A stretch of DNA of 64,000 bases from assembly GCA_002083775.1 (NCBI GenBank), contig MTEI01000001.1, positions 248,001 through 312,000 on the forward strand, given 5' to 3'. This DNA comes from Rhodoferax ferrireducens. GTDB taxonomy: Bacteria > Pseudomonadota > Gammaproteobacteria > Burkholderiales > Burkholderiaceae_C. Each line of letters opens with the position of its first letter. Position 1 is the stretch's first letter. The notes beneath the pieces are model-generated. The model saw nothing but the letters and a program-made list of their open reading frames with translations. It searched no databases and was not told the DNA's origin. This document shows positions 29,687 to 41,745 of this stretch, in pieces. A program made the position numbers and the translations under genes.

Positions 29687-30304
29687 ATGACGGTATACGC
29701 GGTAAATGTCCAAACGCTTCAATCGCAGGTGCATGTGGCTTTAGGGGCCCTGATTCAGAGCAGTGTTGTCAAATGGGGTGAGTTGACGATCGTCGTGACG
29801 GCAGCTGACTACATTCCAACGGTGCTGGCTTTGAGAGACCACCCAGACTGCCGGTTTGAGCAATTGATTGACTTGTGCGGTGTGGATTACTCGACCTACA
29901 AAGATGAGCCGCAGGTAGGGTTGCGCTTTTGTGTGGTGTTGCATTTGTTGTCGGTGAGCTTGAACCAGCGGATCCGTCTCAAGGTTTTCGCCAGCGATGA
30001 TGAGGCACCCGTTCTGTCCTCTGTCTGCGAGATCTGGAGCGCGGCGAACTGGTTTGAGCGCGAGGCTTTTGATCTTTATGGCATCGTGTTTGAAGGCCAT
30101 GACGATTTGCGGCGCATCCTGACCGATTACGGTTTTATCGGCCATCCTTTCCGCAAAGATTTTCCCCTGTCTGGTCACGTTGAAATGCGTTATGACGCCG
30201 AGCAAAAGCGCGTGGTTTACCAGCCCGTCACGATCGAGCCGCGTGAGATCACGCCTCGCATCATCCGTGAAGAGAACTATGGAGGCCTGCCGCAGGCGCA
30301 GTAA
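29687..30304 (+). CDS. nuoC: NADH-quinone oxidoreductase subunit C
   Basis: A 205-residue 30-kDa subunit ([20 protein letters not shown] and [20 protein letters not shown] are the family signature). It is a separate gene, not fused to nuoD. It packs against NuoD and NuoB in the connecting arm. AAGGA precedes ATG 29687. Confidence 0.97.
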   Translation: MTVYAVNVQTLQSQVHVALGALIQSSVVKWGELTIVVTAADYIPTVLALRDHPDCRFEQLIDLCGVDYSTYKDEPQVGLRFCVVLHLLSVSLNQRIRLKVFASDDEAPVLSSVCEIWSAANWFEREAFDLYGIVFEGHDDLRRILTDYGFIGHPFRKDFPLSGHVEMRYDAEQKRVVYQPVTIEPREITPRIIREENYGGLPQAQ

Positions 30305-30307
30305 GTT

Positions 30308-31561
30308 ATGGCGGAAATCAAAAATTACACCCTGAATTTTGGCCCCCAGCACCCGGCGGCGCACGGTGTGTTGCGATTGGTGTTGGAGCTCGATGGTGAG
30401 GTGATCCAACGCGCAGACCCGCACATTGGCCTGCTGCACCGTGCCACCGAAAAGCTGGCTGAAAACAAAACCTATCTGCAGACGTTGCCCTACATGGACC
30501 GCCTGGATTACATGTCGATGATGTGTAACGAGCAGGCTTATTGCCTGGTCATCGAGAAAATGCTTGGCCTGGAAGTGCCACTGCGTGCGCAGTACATCCG
30601 GGTGATGTTCGCCGAAATCACCCGGTTGCTCAACCACCTGCTGTGGGTGGGTGCCCATGCGATTGACTGTGGTGCCATGACCGTCATGCTGTATGCGTTT
30701 CGCGAACGCGAAGACCTGCTGGATGCCTATGAAGCCGTGAGCGGTGCGCGTATGCACGCGGCTTATTTGCGTCCTGGTGGTGTCTACCGGGATTTGCCCG
30801 ACACGATGCCGCGTCATGCGCCGAACAAGATTCGCAGCGCCAAATCCACGCAGGAACTCAATCGCAATCGCGGTGGCAGCCTGCTGGATTTCATCGAAGA
30901 CTTCACCAAGCGTTTTCCCACCTACCTGGAGGAATACCACACGCTGTTGACCGAAAACCGGATTTGGAAACAGCGCACCGTGGGCATTGGGGTGGTGACG
31001 CCTGAGCGTGCCTTGAATCTGGGCTTTACCGGGCCCATGCTGCGCGGCTCTGGCATTGCCTGGGATCTGCGCAAACAACAACCCTACGAGGTGTATGACC
31101 GGCTTGACTTTGACATCCCGGTGGGCAAAACCGGCGACACCTATGACCGTTACCTGGTGCGCATGGAGGAGATGAAGCAGTCCAATCGCATCATCAAGCA
31201 GTGTATTGATTGGCTGCGTGTCAATCCCGGCCCGGTCATTACCGACAACCACAAGATTGCACCACCTGATCGGGAATCCATGAAAGCCAACATGGAAGAC
31301 CTGATTCACCACTTCAAGCTGTTCACTGAAGGCTTTGCCGTGCCGGAAGGGGAGGCGTACGTTGCCATTGAGCACCCTAAAGGCGAATTTGGCATCTACA
31401 TGATCAGTGATGGCGCCAACAAGCCTTACCGCATGAAGATTCGTCCGCCCGCCTTCGTGCATCTGGCCGCACTCAACGAGATGGGTAAGGGGCACATGAT
31501 TGCTGATGCGGTGGCGATCATTGGCACGATGGACATTGTGTTTGGGGAAGTAGACCGATGA
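30308..31561 (+). CDS. nuoD: NADH-quinone oxidoreductase subunit D
   Basis: A 417-residue 49-kDa subunit, related to [NiFe] hydrogenase large subunits. It opens with [20 protein letters not shown] and ends [20 protein letters not shown]. It forms the quinone pocket with NuoB. The ATG is 3 bases past the nuoC stop, and the stop overlaps nuoE by 4 nt. Confidence 0.97.
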   Translation: MAEIKNYTLNFGPQHPAAHGVLRLVLELDGEVIQRADPHIGLLHRATEKLAENKTYLQTLPYMDRLDYMSMMCNEQAYCLVIEKMLGLEVPLRAQYIRVMFAEITRLLNHLLWVGAHAIDCGAMTVMLYAFREREDLLDAYEAVSGARMHAAYLRPGGVYRDLPDTMPRHAPNKIRSAKSTQELNRNRGGSLLDFIEDFTKRFPTYLEEYHTLLTENRIWKQRTVGIGVVTPERALNLGFTGPMLRGSGIAWDLRKQQPYEVYDRLDFDIPVGKTGDTYDRYLVRMEEMKQSNRIIKQCIDWLRVNPGPVITDNHKIAPPDRESMKANMEDLIHHFKLFTEGFAVPEGEAYVAIEHPKGEFGIYMISDGANKPYRMKIRPPAFVHLAALNEMGKGHMIADAVAIIGTMDIVFGEVDR

Positions 31562-32049
31562 TTTCAGAAAAGTCTCTCGCGGCCTTTGCAAAAGAGGTTG
31601 CCAAATACCCTGCCCAGCACAGGCAGTCGGCAGTGATGGCTTGCCTGCAAATCGTGCAGCAGGAATTGGGCTTTGTGAGCCCGGAGAGTGAGCGCCTGGT
31701 GGCAGACTATCTGGACATGGCGCCGATGGCGGTGCACGAGGTCACCAGCTTCTACAACATGTACAACCAAAAAGCCGTTGGCAAGTACAAGCTCAATGTT
31801 TGCACCAACCTGCCATGCCAACTGCGTCAGGGCGCGCAAGCGATGGCGCATTTGAAAGCCAAACTTGGCATCGACGCCAACCAGACCACGCCAGATGGTT
31901 TGTTCACGCTGCAAGAGTGCGAGTGTTTGGGCGCCTGTGCTGATTCCCCGGTGATGCTGGTGAATGACACTGCGATGTGCAGTTTTATGACGGCTGACAA
32001 ACTGGATCAGTTGGTGGATGGTCTGCGGGCGATGGAGGTGAAGGCATGA
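31558..32049 (+). CDS. nuoE: NADH-quinone oxidoreductase subunit E
   Basis: A 163-residue thioredoxin-like subunit with the [2Fe-2S] N1a ligands: CTNLPC and, about 40 residues later, CECLGAC. It is part of the NADH-oxidising module with NuoF and NuoG. Overlaps both neighbours by 4 nt. Confidence 0.96.
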   Translation: MISEKSLAAFAKEVAKYPAQHRQSAVMACLQIVQQELGFVSPESERLVADYLDMAPMAVHEVTSFYNMYNQKAVGKYKLNVCTNLPCQLRQGAQAMAHLKAKLGIDANQTTPDGLFTLQECECLGACADSPVMLVNDTAMCSFMTADKLDQLVDGLRAMEVKA

Positions 32050-33398
32050 ACGTTGACAGCTTTCTCGCCCAGTTTCAATCATCAGGTTTGGAGACCTGTT
32101 TTCACAATCGGCACATCAAACCCCAAATTCTGGCGGGTCTGGATGGGTCCAATTGGCGCCTGAAGGATTATGAAGCCCGTGGTGGCTACCAGGCGCTGCG
32201 CAAAGTCCTGGGCAAGGATGGCGGTGAAGGGCTGACGCAGGATCAGGTCATTGCCACCGTCAAGGAATCCGGATTGCGCGGGCGTGGTGGCGCGGGTTTC
32301 CCGACCGGTCTGAAGTGGAGTTTTATGCCACGCCAGTTCCCTGGGCAGAAGTACCTGGTTTGCAACTCTGATGAGGGTGAGCCTGGGACCTGCAAAGACC
32401 GTGACATCATGGAATTCAACCCGCATACCGTGATTGAAGGCATGGCCATTGCTGCTTATGCCATGGGCATTTCAGTTGGTTACAACTACATCCATGGTGA
32501 GATCTTTCATACCTATCGGCGCTTTGAAGAGGCGTTGGAGGAAGCCAAGGCGGCTGGCTTGTTGGGTGACAACATCCTCGGCAGTGGCTTCAGCTTTCAA
32601 CTGCACGCAGCCCATGGTTTCGGTGCTTATATTTGCGGCGAAGAGACGGGATTGCTGGAGTCCCTTGAGGGCAAAAAAGGCCAACCGCGGTTCAAACCTC
32701 CGTTTCCGGCCAGTTTTGGTCTGTACGGCAAGCCGACCACCATCAACAACACCGAGACTTTCGGAGCGGTTCCCTGGATCATTCGCCATGGCGGTCAGGC
32801 CTATCTGGAGTCAGGCAAGCCGAACAATGGTGGCACCAAAATATATTCTGTGAGTGGTGATGTGGCGTTGCCGGGTAACTACGAAGTGCCCATGGGCACA
32901 CCTTTTGCCACCTTGCTGGAACTGGCCGGAGGCGTACGCGCCGGACGCCAACTCAAGGCCGTGATCCCGGGGGGATCTTCGTCGCCTGTGCTGCCAGCCA
33001 GCCTCATGATGGATTGCACCATGGATTACGACTCCATTGCCAAGGCGGGTTCCATGTTGGGTTCGGGCGCAGTCATTGTTATGGACGACTCGCGCTGCAT
33101 GGTGAAGAGTTTGCAGCGACTGAGTTACTTTTACATGCACGAGTCTTGCGGGCAATGCACGCCTTGTCGCGAGGGCACGGGTTGGATGTTCCGCGTTGTT
33201 GATCGTATCGAAAACGGACACGGTCGTCAGGCTGATCTGGACCTTTTGAACTCTGTGGCAGCAGACATCCAGGGGCGCACGATTTGTGCGCTGGGCGACG
33301 CGGCGGCCATGCCCGTGCGTGCCATGCTCAAGCATTTCATGCCTGAATTTGAGTACCACATCGCCCACAAGACCTGCATGGTTCCCGCATACGTTTGA
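32046..33398 (+). CDS. nuoF: NADH-quinone oxidoreductase subunit F
   Basis: A 450-residue flavoprotein where NADH is oxidised. [13 protein letters not shown] and GEPGTCKDR bind [22 protein letters not shown] plus a downstream Cys ligate the [4Fe-4S] cluster N3. Start overlaps the nuoE stop. Confidence 0.97.
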   Translation: MNVDSFLAQFQSSGLETCFHNRHIKPQILAGLDGSNWRLKDYEARGGYQALRKVLGKDGGEGLTQDQVIATVKESGLRGRGGAGFPTGLKWSFMPRQFPGQKYLVCNSDEGEPGTCKDRDIMEFNPHTVIEGMAIAAYAMGISVGYNYIHGEIFHTYRRFEEALEEAKAAGLLGDNILGSGFSFQLHAAHGFGAYICGEETGLLESLEGKKGQPRFKPPFPASFGLYGKPTTINNTETFGAVPWIIRHGGQAYLESGKPNNGGTKIYSVSGDVALPGNYEVPMGTPFATLLELAGGVRAGRQLKAVIPGGSSSPVLPASLMMDCTMDYDSIAKAGSMLGSGAVIVMDDSRCMVKSLQRLSYFYMHESCGQCTPCREGTGWMFRVVDRIENGHGRQADLDLLNSVAADIQGRTICALGDAAAMPVRAMLKHFMPEFEYHIAHKTCMVPAYV

Positions 33399-33409
33399 GC
33401 GAGAAACAG

Positions 33410-35548
33410 ATGATTGAAATTGAACTCGACGGTCAGAAAGTCGCAATAGAGCAGGGCAGTACGGTGATGTATGCCGCCGAAAAGGTGGGTACCTACATCC
33501 CGCACTTTTGCTATCACAAGAAGCTCAGCATCGCGGCCAGTTGCCGCATGTGTTTGGTGGACATAGAGAAAATGCCCAAACCCATGCCTGCCTGCGCGAC
33601 CTCTGTCACGCAAGGCATGGTGGTGCATACCAAATCTGACAAAGCGATCAAAGCGCAGCAATCCGTGATGGAATTCTTGCTGATCAACCACCCACTGGAT
33701 TGCCCGATTTGTGACCAGGGTGGCGAGTGCCAGTTGCAGGACTTGGCGGTGGGTTATGGTGGCACAACGTCGCGCTACGAGGAAGAAAAACGCGTGGTCC
33801 ACCCCAAAGACGTGGGGCCGTTGATCTCCATGGAGGAAATGGCCCGCTGTATCCATTGCACGCGCTGCGTCCGTTTCGGACAGGAGATCGCCGGCGTCAT
33901 GGAATTGGGCATGTCACACCGCGGAGAACATGCCGAAATTGAAACCTTTCTGGGTCAGACGATCGATTCTGAGTTGTCCGGCAACATGATCGATATTTGC
34001 CCTGTGGGCGCCTTGACCAGCAAACCCTTTCGTTACAGTGCACGGACTTGGGAACTGTCCCGCCGCAAGTCGGTCAGCCCGCATGACTCAGCCGGTGCCA
34101 ACTTGATTGTTCAGGTCAAGAACAACAAAGTCATGCGTGTTGTGCCTCTGGAGAACGAGGCAGTGAACGAATGCTGGATTGCTGACCGGGATCGTTATTC
34201 GTACGAGGCGCTCAATGGCCCGGACCGACTCACAACGCCCATGATCAAGCAAGGTGGGGTGTGGAACAGTGTTGACTGGAAAACTGCCCTCGAATATGTA
34301 GCACATGGGTTGTCCAGTATCAAGGCAGACCATGGAGCGGCTTCTATTGGCGCATTGGTCAGTCCCCACAGCACCGTTGAAGAGTTGTATTTGGCGGGTG
34401 CTTTTGTGCGTGGCCTGGGCAGTGACAACATCGATTACCGGCTCCGGCATGCCCAGTTTGAGACAGCACAGAAGCACGCACGCTGGTTGGGCATGCCGAT
34501 TGCGGATTTATCCACCTTGCAAAGTGTGCTGGTTGTCGGGTCCAATTTGCGTAAAGACCACCCCCTGTTTGCGCAGCGGATTCGCCAAGCGACCAAATTG
34601 GGTTGCGTGGTTGGCTCAGTCGCGGCAAGCGCCATGAATTGGGCTATGCCGATGGCCCAAACCTGTATTGCTCCAGTATCCAAATGGGTGCAAGCACTGG
34701 CTGACCTTGCTGCAGCGGTTGCCCTTGAAAAACACGTTGACGCACCCCAACCCGGGCAAGTCACTGCGTTTGGGCGTGCCATGGCCGCCTCATTGTTGGG
34801 TGGCGAACGAAAAGCCATTTTGTTAGGTAATGCCGCGGCGCATCACCCACAGGCTGCCCAATTGCTGGCTTTGGCCAACTGGATTGGAGAGCAGACCGGT
34901 GCAACGGTTGGCTACCTGACGGAAGCCGCCAATACCGTTGGCGCGCAACTGGCGGGAGCCGTTCCCCAGTCGCAGGGACTTAATGCGGGTGCCATGCTGG
35001 CAGGTGCTTTGAGATCGGTGATTTTGCTCAATACCGAGCCCCAATTTGACAGTGCTGCCGGTGCTGCGGTAGCCACAGGGTTTGAGTCCTGCCAAATGGT
35101 GGTGACCTTGAGCCCGTTCAAGGCCAATCTGGACATCAGCGATGTACTCTTGCCGATTTCGCCATTCACTGAAACCTCAGGCACCTTTGTCAACGCGGAA
35201 GGTCGGGTGCAGGGCTTCCATGCCGTAGTGAAACCTTTGGGCGAAACCCGTCCGGCTTGGAAAGTTTTCCGGGCATTGGCCAATATTCTGGGTTTGCCAG
35301 GTTTTGATTTCGAGTCCTCGCAAGAGGTCTTGGTGCAGGCTCTGGGCGACGCTGGCGGGGTTGTGCCGTTGCATGTGCCAGCCACCCGGCTGAGTAATGC
35401 CAGTGGTGCCATGCCTGCTGGCAACGCCCATTCAGTGGAACCCTGTGTTGCCAGCATTTATCAACTCGATGGCATCGTGCGCCGAGCGCCCGCGCTTCAA
35501 GCGACGGCAGATGCCAAGGCCTCGCAGGTTCATGAGGTGACAGCATGA
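33410..35548 (+). CDS. nuoG: NADH-quinone oxidoreductase subunit G
   Basis: A 712-residue iron-sulfur subunit. The N-terminal ferredoxin-like domain has [18 protein letters not shown] ([2Fe-2S]). The His/Cys block is [18 protein letters not shown], the [4Fe-4S] site [10 protein letters not shown], and [10 protein letters not shown] follows. A molybdopterin-oxidoreductase-like domain makes up the rest. ATG 33410 opens with [11 protein letters not shown], the family start; a TTG at 33395 overlapping nuoF is possible. Confidence 0.95.
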   Translation: MIEIELDGQKVAIEQGSTVMYAAEKVGTYIPHFCYHKKLSIAASCRMCLVDIEKMPKPMPACATSVTQGMVVHTKSDKAIKAQQSVMEFLLINHPLDCPICDQGGECQLQDLAVGYGGTTSRYEEEKRVVHPKDVGPLISMEEMARCIHCTRCVRFGQEIAGVMELGMSHRGEHAEIETFLGQTIDSELSGNMIDICPVGALTSKPFRYSARTWELSRRKSVSPHDSAGANLIVQVKNNKVMRVVPLENEAVNECWIADRDRYSYEALNGPDRLTTPMIKQGGVWNSVDWKTALEYVAHGLSSIKADHGAASIGALVSPHSTVEELYLAGAFVRGLGSDNIDYRLRHAQFETAQKHARWLGMPIADLSTLQSVLVVGSNLRKDHPLFAQRIRQATKLGCVVGSVAASAMNWAMPMAQTCIAPVSKWVQALADLAAAVALEKHVDAPQPGQVTAFGRAMAASLLGGERKAILLGNAAAHHPQAAQLLALANWIGEQTGATVGYLTEAANTVGAQLAGAVPQSQGLNAGAMLAGALRSVILLNTEPQFDSAAGAAVATGFESCQMVVTLSPFKANLDISDVLLPISPFTETSGTFVNAEGRVQGFHAVVKPLGETRPAWKVFRALANILGLPGFDFESSQEVLVQALGDAGGVVPLHVPATRLSNASGAMPAGNAHSVEPCVASIYQLDGIVRRAPALQATADAKASQVHEVTA

Positions 35549-36621
35549 TCGACACAATTTTTGCCACTGGTTTGGGGCTTGTGGCGGCTGACTGGTGGAC
35601 CGGTATGGTTTGGCCGGTACTCTGGGCCTTGATGAAGGTCGTTCCTGTGCTGATGATTGTGTTGGGCGCCGTGACCTATGCCACCCTGTGGGAGCGCAAG
35701 TTGCTGGGCTGGGCGCAAATTCGCCTGGGACCGAATCGGGTCGGACCTTGGGGCCTGCTGCAACCGATCGCTGATGCCTTGAAACTGATGACCAAGGAAA
35801 TTGTCAGGCCCGCTGCTTCTGACAAATTTCTCTTTTATCTGGGTCCGGTTCTCACCGTGGCACCGGCACTGACCGCTTGGGCAGTGGTGCCGTTTGGTCC
35901 AGAGATTGCCGTTGCCAACTTGAATGCCGGGTTGCTGTTTTTGATGGCGATCGCCTCTCTGGAGGTGTACGGGGTGATCATTTCAGGCTGGGCTTCCAAC
36001 TCCAAGTATGCCTTCCTGGGTGCTTTGCGCGCGTCTGCCCAAATGGTCAGTTACGAAATCGCCATGGGGTTCTGCTTTTTAATTGTTCTGATGGTGTCCA
36101 ACAGCCTCAACATGACAGACATCGTGATGGGCCAAGATAAAGGTCGCTTTGCTGAAATGGGATGGTCTTTCCTGTCCTGGAACTGGTTGCCGCTGCTGCC
36201 GATAGTGGTGGTTTACTTTGTGTCGGGTCTGGCAGAAACCAATCGCACCCCGTTTGACGTGATCGAAGGCGAGTCAGAAATTGTGGCTGGGCACATGGTG
36301 GAGTATTCCGGGATGTCGTGGGCGATGTTCCAGATGGCCGAGTATGCAAGTATCTGGTTGGTCTCCATTCTGTCGGTCACGCTATTTTTTGGGGGATGGC
36401 TGTCGCCAATTGACAGCCTGAACTGGATTCCTGGCTGGATATGGCTGGGGCTCAAGACCTTTGCGGTGATGACCATGTTCATTTGGGTGCGGGTTACCTT
36501 CCCGAGGTTCCGATACGACCAGATCATGCGTTTGGGCTGGAAGATATTTATTCCCGTGACTTTGGTTTGGCTGGTGGTGATTGGTGTCTGGATGCAGACC
36601 CCATGGAACATTTGGAAGTAA
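35545..36621 (+). CDS. nuoH: NADH-quinone oxidoreductase subunit H
   Basis: A 358-residue membrane subunit with about eight spans. It carries [20 protein letters not shown], the family signature, and the charged loop [20 protein letters not shown] facing the quinone channel. Overlaps nuoG by ATGA. Confidence 0.97.
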   Translation: MIDTIFATGLGLVAADWWTGMVWPVLWALMKVVPVLMIVLGAVTYATLWERKLLGWAQIRLGPNRVGPWGLLQPIADALKLMTKEIVRPAASDKFLFYLGPVLTVAPALTAWAVVPFGPEIAVANLNAGLLFLMAIASLEVYGVIISGWASNSKYAFLGALRASAQMVSYEIAMGFCFLIVLMVSNSLNMTDIVMGQDKGRFAEMGWSFLSWNWLPLLPIVVVYFVSGLAETNRTPFDVIEGESEIVAGHMVEYSGMSWAMFQMAEYASIWLVSILSVTLFFGGWLSPIDSLNWIPGWIWLGLKTFAVMTMFIWVRVTFPRFRYDQIMRLGWKIFIPVTLVWLVVIGVWMQTPWNIWK

Positions 36622-36633
36622 TACGAGTCGCAT

Positions 36634-37167
36634 ATGTCAACCTCCACATCTCATTCCACAAAGAGCTCTGCCGTGAGTGCATTTTCTCTGTCGGATTTTC
36701 TTTCGAGTTTCTTTCTGACTGAGCTTTTTAAGGGCATGCGGCTGACAGGTAAATATGCCTTCAAAAGCAAAATCACGCTGGAGTATCCGGAGGAGAAAAC
36801 GCCTCTGTCACCCCGGTTTCGTGGCTTGCATGCCCTGCGCCGTTACGAGACGGGTGAAGAGCGCTGTATTGCTTGTAAGTTGTGCGAAGCGGTCTGCCCG
36901 GCCATGGCGATCACCATTGAATCCGAAGAAAGAGCCGACGGATCAAGGCGGACCACGCGATATGACATTGATCTCACCAAGTGTATTTTTTGCGGGTTTT
37001 GTGAAGAAAGTTGCCCGGTGGATTCCATAGTGGAGACGAATATTCTGGAATACCACGGAGAAAAGCGAGGCGATCTGTATTTCACCAAAGAAATGCTCTT
37101 GGCTGTTGGTGACCGTTACGAGTCAGAAATCGCTGCCAGCAAGATGGCAGATGCCAAATACCGTTGA
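36634..37167 (+). CDS. nuoI: NADH-quinone oxidoreductase subunit I
   Basis: A 177-residue ferredoxin-like subunit with two [4Fe-4S] motifs, [12 protein letters not shown] and [12 protein letters not shown] (clusters N6a and N6b). The first 17 residues are Ser/Thr-rich ([17 protein letters not shown]), slightly longer than common; a start further in is possible but no better ATG is seen. Confidence 0.96.
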   Translation: MSTSTSHSTKSSAVSAFSLSDFLSSFFLTELFKGMRLTGKYAFKSKITLEYPEEKTPLSPRFRGLHALRRYETGEERCIACKLCEAVCPAMAITIESEERADGSRRTTRYDIDLTKCIFCGFCEESCPVDSIVETNILEYHGEKRGDLYFTKEMLLAVGDRYESEIAASKMADAKYR

Positions 37168-37192
37168 TCCGTCGTCAGAAAGAATCCGAATC

Positions 37193-37855
37193 ATGAGTGT
37201 CACGACTGGTCTTTTTTACCTGTTTTCTACCATTTTGCTGGCGTCTGCCTTTCGCGTGATCACTACGCGTAACCCGGTACATGCTGTTTTGTATCTTGTG
37301 CTCACTTTTTTCCAGGCCTCCATGATCTGGATGATGCTCAAGGCCGAGTTTTTGTCGCTGACATTGATTTTGGTTTACGTTGGCGCAGTCATGGTGCTTT
37401 TCCTGTTTGTGGTGATGATGCTGGATGTGAATGTCGAGGCCATGCGGGTGGGCTTTTGGAAAAATTTTCCTCTGGCTGCGGTTCTGGGTGCGCTGATCAT
37501 TGTGGAAATGTCTGCTGTCTTGATGGGTGGCTTTCATGTGAGTGAGCAGCCTGACGCGTTGGCGGCTGTGGCGAAAGGCGCAGGCGAACTGTCCAACAGC
37601 AAGGCGTTGGGCAAGTTGCTCTACACCGAATACATCTATCCGCTGGAAGTGGCGACAGCCATTCTGCTGGTGGGCATGATCGCCGCTATCGCCTTGACGT
37701 TAAGACAACGCAAAGACAGCAAGGCGATTGATTCAGCAGCGCAGGTTCGGGTCAGGGCCAAGGACCGGATGACGGTGGTCAAACTCGCGGCCACCCAACC
37801 CGCGTTGCCGATTGAAGCAACAACCGACACCCCCTCCGTGGAGAGCAAAGCATGA
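37193..37855 (+). CDS. nuoJ: NADH-quinone oxidoreductase subunit J
   Basis: A 220-residue membrane subunit with five hydrophobic spans ([35 protein letters not shown]). The C-terminal tail after residue 180 is hydrophilic and variable. ATG 37193 matches the family; the frame is open further upstream but overlaps nuoI. Confidence 0.95.
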   Translation: MSVTTGLFYLFSTILLASAFRVITTRNPVHAVLYLVLTFFQASMIWMMLKAEFLSLTLILVYVGAVMVLFLFVVMMLDVNVEAMRVGFWKNFPLAAVLGALIIVEMSAVLMGGFHVSEQPDALAAVAKGAGELSNSKALGKLLYTEYIYPLEVATAILLVGMIAAIALTLRQRKDSKAIDSAAQVRVRAKDRMTVVKLAATQPALPIEATTDTPSVESKA

Positions 37856-38160
37856 CGCTGACATTGGGCCATTTTTTGACCTTGGGGGCGATGCTGTTTG
37901 CACTCTCAGTGATCGGTATCTTTTTGAACCGGAAAAACCTGATTGTGTTGCTCATGGCCATCGAATTGATGTTGCTGGCTGTCAACACCAACTTCATCGC
38001 CTTCTCCCACTATCTCGGTGACCTGAATGGTCAGATATTTGTGTTTTTCATTCTGACAGTTGCCGCTGCTGAAGCGGCTATTGGACTGGCCATACTGGTG
38101 GTGCTGTTCCGCAACCGGACAAATATCAACGTTGACGAACTCGATTCGTTGAAGGGGTAA
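37852..38160 (+). CDS. nuoK: NADH-quinone oxidoreductase subunit K
   Basis: A 102-residue, three-span subunit ([36 protein letters not shown]). The buried Glu residues of spans 2 and 3 are in MAIELMLL and AAAEAAIG. MrpC-like proton channel element. Overlaps nuoJ by ATGA. Confidence 0.97.
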   Translation: MTLTLGHFLTLGAMLFALSVIGIFLNRKNLIVLLMAIELMLLAVNTNFIAFSHYLGDLNGQIFVFFILTVAAAEAAIGLAILVVLFRNRTNINVDELDSLKG

Positions 38161-38166
38161 CAGGAA

Positions 38167-40221
38167 ATGAGTCAAACCCTATCCGCCCCTTTATTGGCAG
38201 CCATTCCGTTGGCGCCGTTGTTTGGCGCCCTGGTAGCAGGCATCATGGGAACCAAGTTGGGGGGCAACAGCATTGGTCGAAGCGCTTCGCACTCCTTTGC
38301 CATCATCGGTGTCTTGGTGTCTTTTGTTCTGTCTGCCATCACGCTCTATGACGTTGCCTTCGAAGGTGCGCGCTTCAACGAGACCCTCTATACCTGGATG
38401 GTGGTCGGCGACCTGAAGATGGAGATCGGCTTTCTGGTCGATGGCCTGACCGCCATGATGATGTGTGTCGTCACCTTTGTCTCGCTGATGGTGCACATCT
38501 ACACCATTGGTTACATGGAAGAAGACGAGGGCTACAACCGATTCTTCTCATATATCTCTCTGTTCACCTTCTCCATGCTGATGCTTGTCATGAGCAACAA
38601 CATGCTGCAACTTTTCTTTGGCTGGGAAGCTGTGGGGCTGGTTTCTTATCTTTTGATCGGCTTCTGGTACAACAAGCCGACGGCGATATTTGCCAACATG
38701 AAGGCTTTTTTGGTCAATCGGGTGGGCGACTTCGGTTTTATCTTGGGCATCAGTCTGATCGTTGCCTACACGGGTACGCTGAATTACGCGGAAGCTTTCG
38801 CCAAAGCCTCTGATTTGGCTGCATTGACCCTGCCAGGCACTGACTGGATGCTGATCACCGTGATCTGCATCTGTTTGTTTATTGGTGCCATGGGCAAATC
38901 GGCACAGTTTCCGCTGCATGTCTGGTTGCCAGATTCAATGGAAGGCCCGACACCGATCTCGGCCTTGATTCATGCTGCGACGATGGTGACAGCTGGCATC
39001 TTCATGGTGGCGCGGATGTCTCCTCTGTTTGAACTGAGTGAGGCAGCGCTGAATTTCATCATGGTCATCGGCGCCATCACCGCGCTGTTCATGGGCTTTC
39101 TGGGCATTATCCAGAACGACATCAAGCGGGTGGTGGCCTACTCGACGTTGTCGCAGCTCGGGTACATGACGGTCGCTCTCGGGGCGTCCGCTTACTCGGT
39201 AGCGGTGTTTCACCTGATGACACACGCCTTTTTCAAGGCTTTGCTTTTCTTGGCGGCTGGGTCTGTGATCATGGGGTTGCACCACAACCAGGATATTCGC
39301 TGGATGGGTGGCGTACGTAAATACATGCCCATCACCTGGTTCACTTCGCTGATTGGCTCCCTGGCTTTGATCGGTACACCTTTCTTTTCAGGTTTTTACT
39401 CCAAAGACGAGATCATCATGGCGGTTCACGCCAGCAACCTGCCGGCATCCGGGTTTGCGTATTTTGCGGTGATGGCCGGGGTGTTTGTGACGGCGTTTTA
39501 TTCGTTCCGTCTGTATTTTCTGGTGTTTCATGGCAAGGAGCGCTTTGATCAAAACCCTGATGCGCATCATGGCCACCACGATGACCACGGTGATGTGGCT
39601 GACGATCATGGTCACGGCCATGACAGCCATGTTGCAAACCATCATCCCAAGGAATCGCCGTGGGTGGTCACCATTCCTTTGATCCTGCTGGCAATTCCAT
39701 CCTTGATCATCGGTTACCACACCATTGGTCCGATGTTGTTTGGCGATTTCCTCAAAGATGCCATCTTTGTGAACGCTGACCTTCACAAAGCCATGGACGT
39801 ACTGGCTGAAGAGTTCCATGGTGCTGCTGCGCTCGCCAGGCACGGTTTCTCTGCCGCTCCCTTCTGGTTGGCGCTGTCGGGCGTGGTGACCGCCTACTAC
39901 ATGTACATGGTGAATCCGGCCTTGCCGGCGGCGATCAAGCGTCGCGTGATGCCCTTGTACAACCTGCTGGAAAACAAGTACTACATGGACTGGTTCAACG
40001 AGAACATTTTGGCGCGCGGTGTACGTGGCTTGGGTGTTGTGCTCTGGAAGGTGGGCGATCAAACTTTGATCGACGGCGCAGCTGTGAACGGGTCCTGGCG
40101 AGTGGTCGGATTGATCTCCAGTGTGGTCAGAAAATTCCAGACCGGATTTTTGTACGACTACGCGCTCACGATGGTGCTTGGCATCTTCGTGCTGATGACG
40201 TATTTCGTCTGGCTCAAATAG
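38167..40221 (+). CDS. nuoL: NADH-quinone oxidoreductase subunit L
   Basis: A 684-residue antiporter-like proton pump, the distal end of the membrane arm. FFGWEAVGLVSYLLIGFW and GKSAQFPLHVWLPDSMEGPT are the channel signatures. The C-terminal part has the long lateral helix. Oddity: the loop at about residues 462-494 holds some 12 His and several Asp (HHGHHDDHGD then DDHGHGHDSH), a likely metal-binding patch. Confidence 0.97.
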   Translation: MSQTLSAPLLAAIPLAPLFGALVAGIMGTKLGGNSIGRSASHSFAIIGVLVSFVLSAITLYDVAFEGARFNETLYTWMVVGDLKMEIGFLVDGLTAMMMCVVTFVSLMVHIYTIGYMEEDEGYNRFFSYISLFTFSMLMLVMSNNMLQLFFGWEAVGLVSYLLIGFWYNKPTAIFANMKAFLVNRVGDFGFILGISLIVAYTGTLNYAEAFAKASDLAALTLPGTDWMLITVICICLFIGAMGKSAQFPLHVWLPDSMEGPTPISALIHAATMVTAGIFMVARMSPLFELSEAALNFIMVIGAITALFMGFLGIIQNDIKRVVAYSTLSQLGYMTVALGASAYSVAVFHLMTHAFFKALLFLAAGSVIMGLHHNQDIRWMGGVRKYMPITWFTSLIGSLALIGTPFFSGFYSKDEIIMAVHASNLPASGFAYFAVMAGVFVTAFYSFRLYFLVFHGKERFDQNPDAHHGHHDDHGDVADDHGHGHDSHVANHHPKESPWVVTIPLILLAIPSLIIGYHTIGPMLFGDFLKDAIFVNADLHKAMDVLAEEFHGAAALARHGFSAAPFWLALSGVVTAYYMYMVNPALPAAIKRRVMPLYNLLENKYYMDWFNENILARGVRGLGVVLWKVGDQTLIDGAAVNGSWRVVGLISSVVRKFQTGFLYDYALTMVLGIFVLMTYFVWLK

Positions 40222-40234
40222 GAGACATATAAAA

Positions 40235-41710
40235 ATGGGTTTGTTGAGCCTGGCTATTTGGACGCCAATTCTGTTTGGTGTGGTTTTGCTTGCCATGGGT
40301 CGGGAAGACCAGGTACGCACTGTTCGTTGGGTGGCACTGGTTGGCGCCGTGATCAGCTTGTTGGTGACTTTGCCTTTGTATTGGCTGTTTGACAATGCCA
40401 CGGCAGCCCTGCAGTTTGGTGAGATATCGTCATGGATCGGGCGATTCAATGTCAACTACCACTTGGGCGTTGACGGTATTTCGCTGTGGTTTGTATTGCT
40501 GACGGCGTTTATCAACGTGATTGTGGTGATTGCAGGCTGGGAAGTCATCACCACCCGCGTCAATCAGTACATGGGGGCGTTCCTGATTTTGAGCGGCCTC
40601 ATGATTGGCGTTTTTTGCGCCTTGGATGGCATGCTGTTTTATGTGTTCTTTGAGGCCACGCTGATACCGATGTACTTGATCATTGGCATCTGGGGTGGTC
40701 CGAACAAGATTTACGCATCATTCAAGTTTTTTCTTTACACCTTGTTGGGTTCACTTCTGATGCTGGTGGCGTTGATTTACCTCTACGTTCAGTCTGGCAA
40801 CAGTTTCGATCTGGCGGTGTGGCACAAACTGCCCTTGGAGAGTTCGGCACAGACCTTGTTGTTCTTTGCTTTCCTGGCGGCTTTTGCTGTCAAGGTTCCT
40901 ATGTGGCCGGTACATACCTGGTTGCCCGATGTGCACGTGGAAGCCCCCACAGGCGGCTCGGCGGTGTTGGCCGCCATCATGTTGAAACTGGGTGCTTACG
41001 GGTTTCTGCGCTTTTCTTTGCCAATTGCCCCTGATGCCTCCCATCAATGGGCGGGGTTGATGGTGGGCTTGTCATTGGTGGCGGTGGTGTATGTGGGTCT
41101 GGTCTCGCTGGTGCAGAAAGACATGAAGAAGCTGGTGGCATATTCCTCAGTCGCGCACATGGGTTTTGTCACCTTGGGTTTCTTCATTTTCAATGACCTG
41201 GGCGTTTCCGGTGGCATCGTGCAGATGATTGCGCATGGTTTTGTCTCGGCAGCCATGTTCCTGTCCATCGGCGTTTTGTATGACCGGATGCATTCGCGCG
41301 AAATCGCCAGTTATGGGGGTGTCGTGAACACCATGCCCAAATTCACCGCTTTTGCCTTGCTGTTTGTCATGGCCAATTGCGGTCTGCCGGCTACGGCAGG
41401 ATTCGTCGGTGAATGGATGGTGATTCTGGGTGCCGTAAAGGTCAACTTCTGGGTCGGCATGGCTGCTGCCAGTGCGCTGATCTTCGGCGCAGCCTATTCG
41501 CTGTGGATGTTCAAGCGTGTGTACATGGGCCCCATCGCCAATGACCAGGTCAGGGAACTGACCGATATCAACAACCGCGAGTTTTTCTTCCTGGCGTTGC
41601 TGGCGATTGCCGTGCTTTACATGGGTATTTACCCGAAGCCATTTACCGATGTGATGGATGTTTCAGTGGCTGAACTGCTGAAGCACGTGGCGCAATCCAA
41701 GCTGCCCTAA
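40235..41710 (+). CDS. nuoM: NADH-quinone oxidoreductase subunit M
   Basis: A 491-residue antiporter-like subunit. FYVFFEATLIPMYLIIGIWG, VKVPMWPVHTWLPDVHVEAP and KKLVAYSSVAHMGF are family signatures with the conserved Glu and Lys of the proton path. GGAGACAT precedes ATG 40235. Confidence 0.97.
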   Translation: MGLLSLAIWTPILFGVVLLAMGREDQVRTVRWVALVGAVISLLVTLPLYWLFDNATAALQFGEISSWIGRFNVNYHLGVDGISLWFVLLTAFINVIVVIAGWEVITTRVNQYMGAFLILSGLMIGVFCALDGMLFYVFFEATLIPMYLIIGIWGGPNKIYASFKFFLYTLLGSLLMLVALIYLYVQSGNSFDLAVWHKLPLESSAQTLLFFAFLAAFAVKVPMWPVHTWLPDVHVEAPTGGSAVLAAIMLKLGAYGFLRFSLPIAPDASHQWAGLMVGLSLVAVVYVGLVSLVQKDMKKLVAYSSVAHMGFVTLGFFIFNDLGVSGGIVQMIAHGFVSAAMFLSIGVLYDRMHSREIASYGGVVNTMPKFTAFALLFVMANCGLPATAGFVGEWMVILGAVKVNFWVGMAAASALIFGAAYSLWMFKRVYMGPIANDQVRELTDINNREFFFLALLAIAVLYMGIYPKPFTDVMDVSVAELLKHVAQSKLP

Positions 41711-41745
41711 GCGACCCAACCTGACATCCTAGACAAGAGATTCAC

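Noticed and set aside
29741-31591. 616-codon minus-strand frame opposite nuoC-nuoD
   Set aside because: Antisense of two well-conserved genes; no domain or start signal seen.
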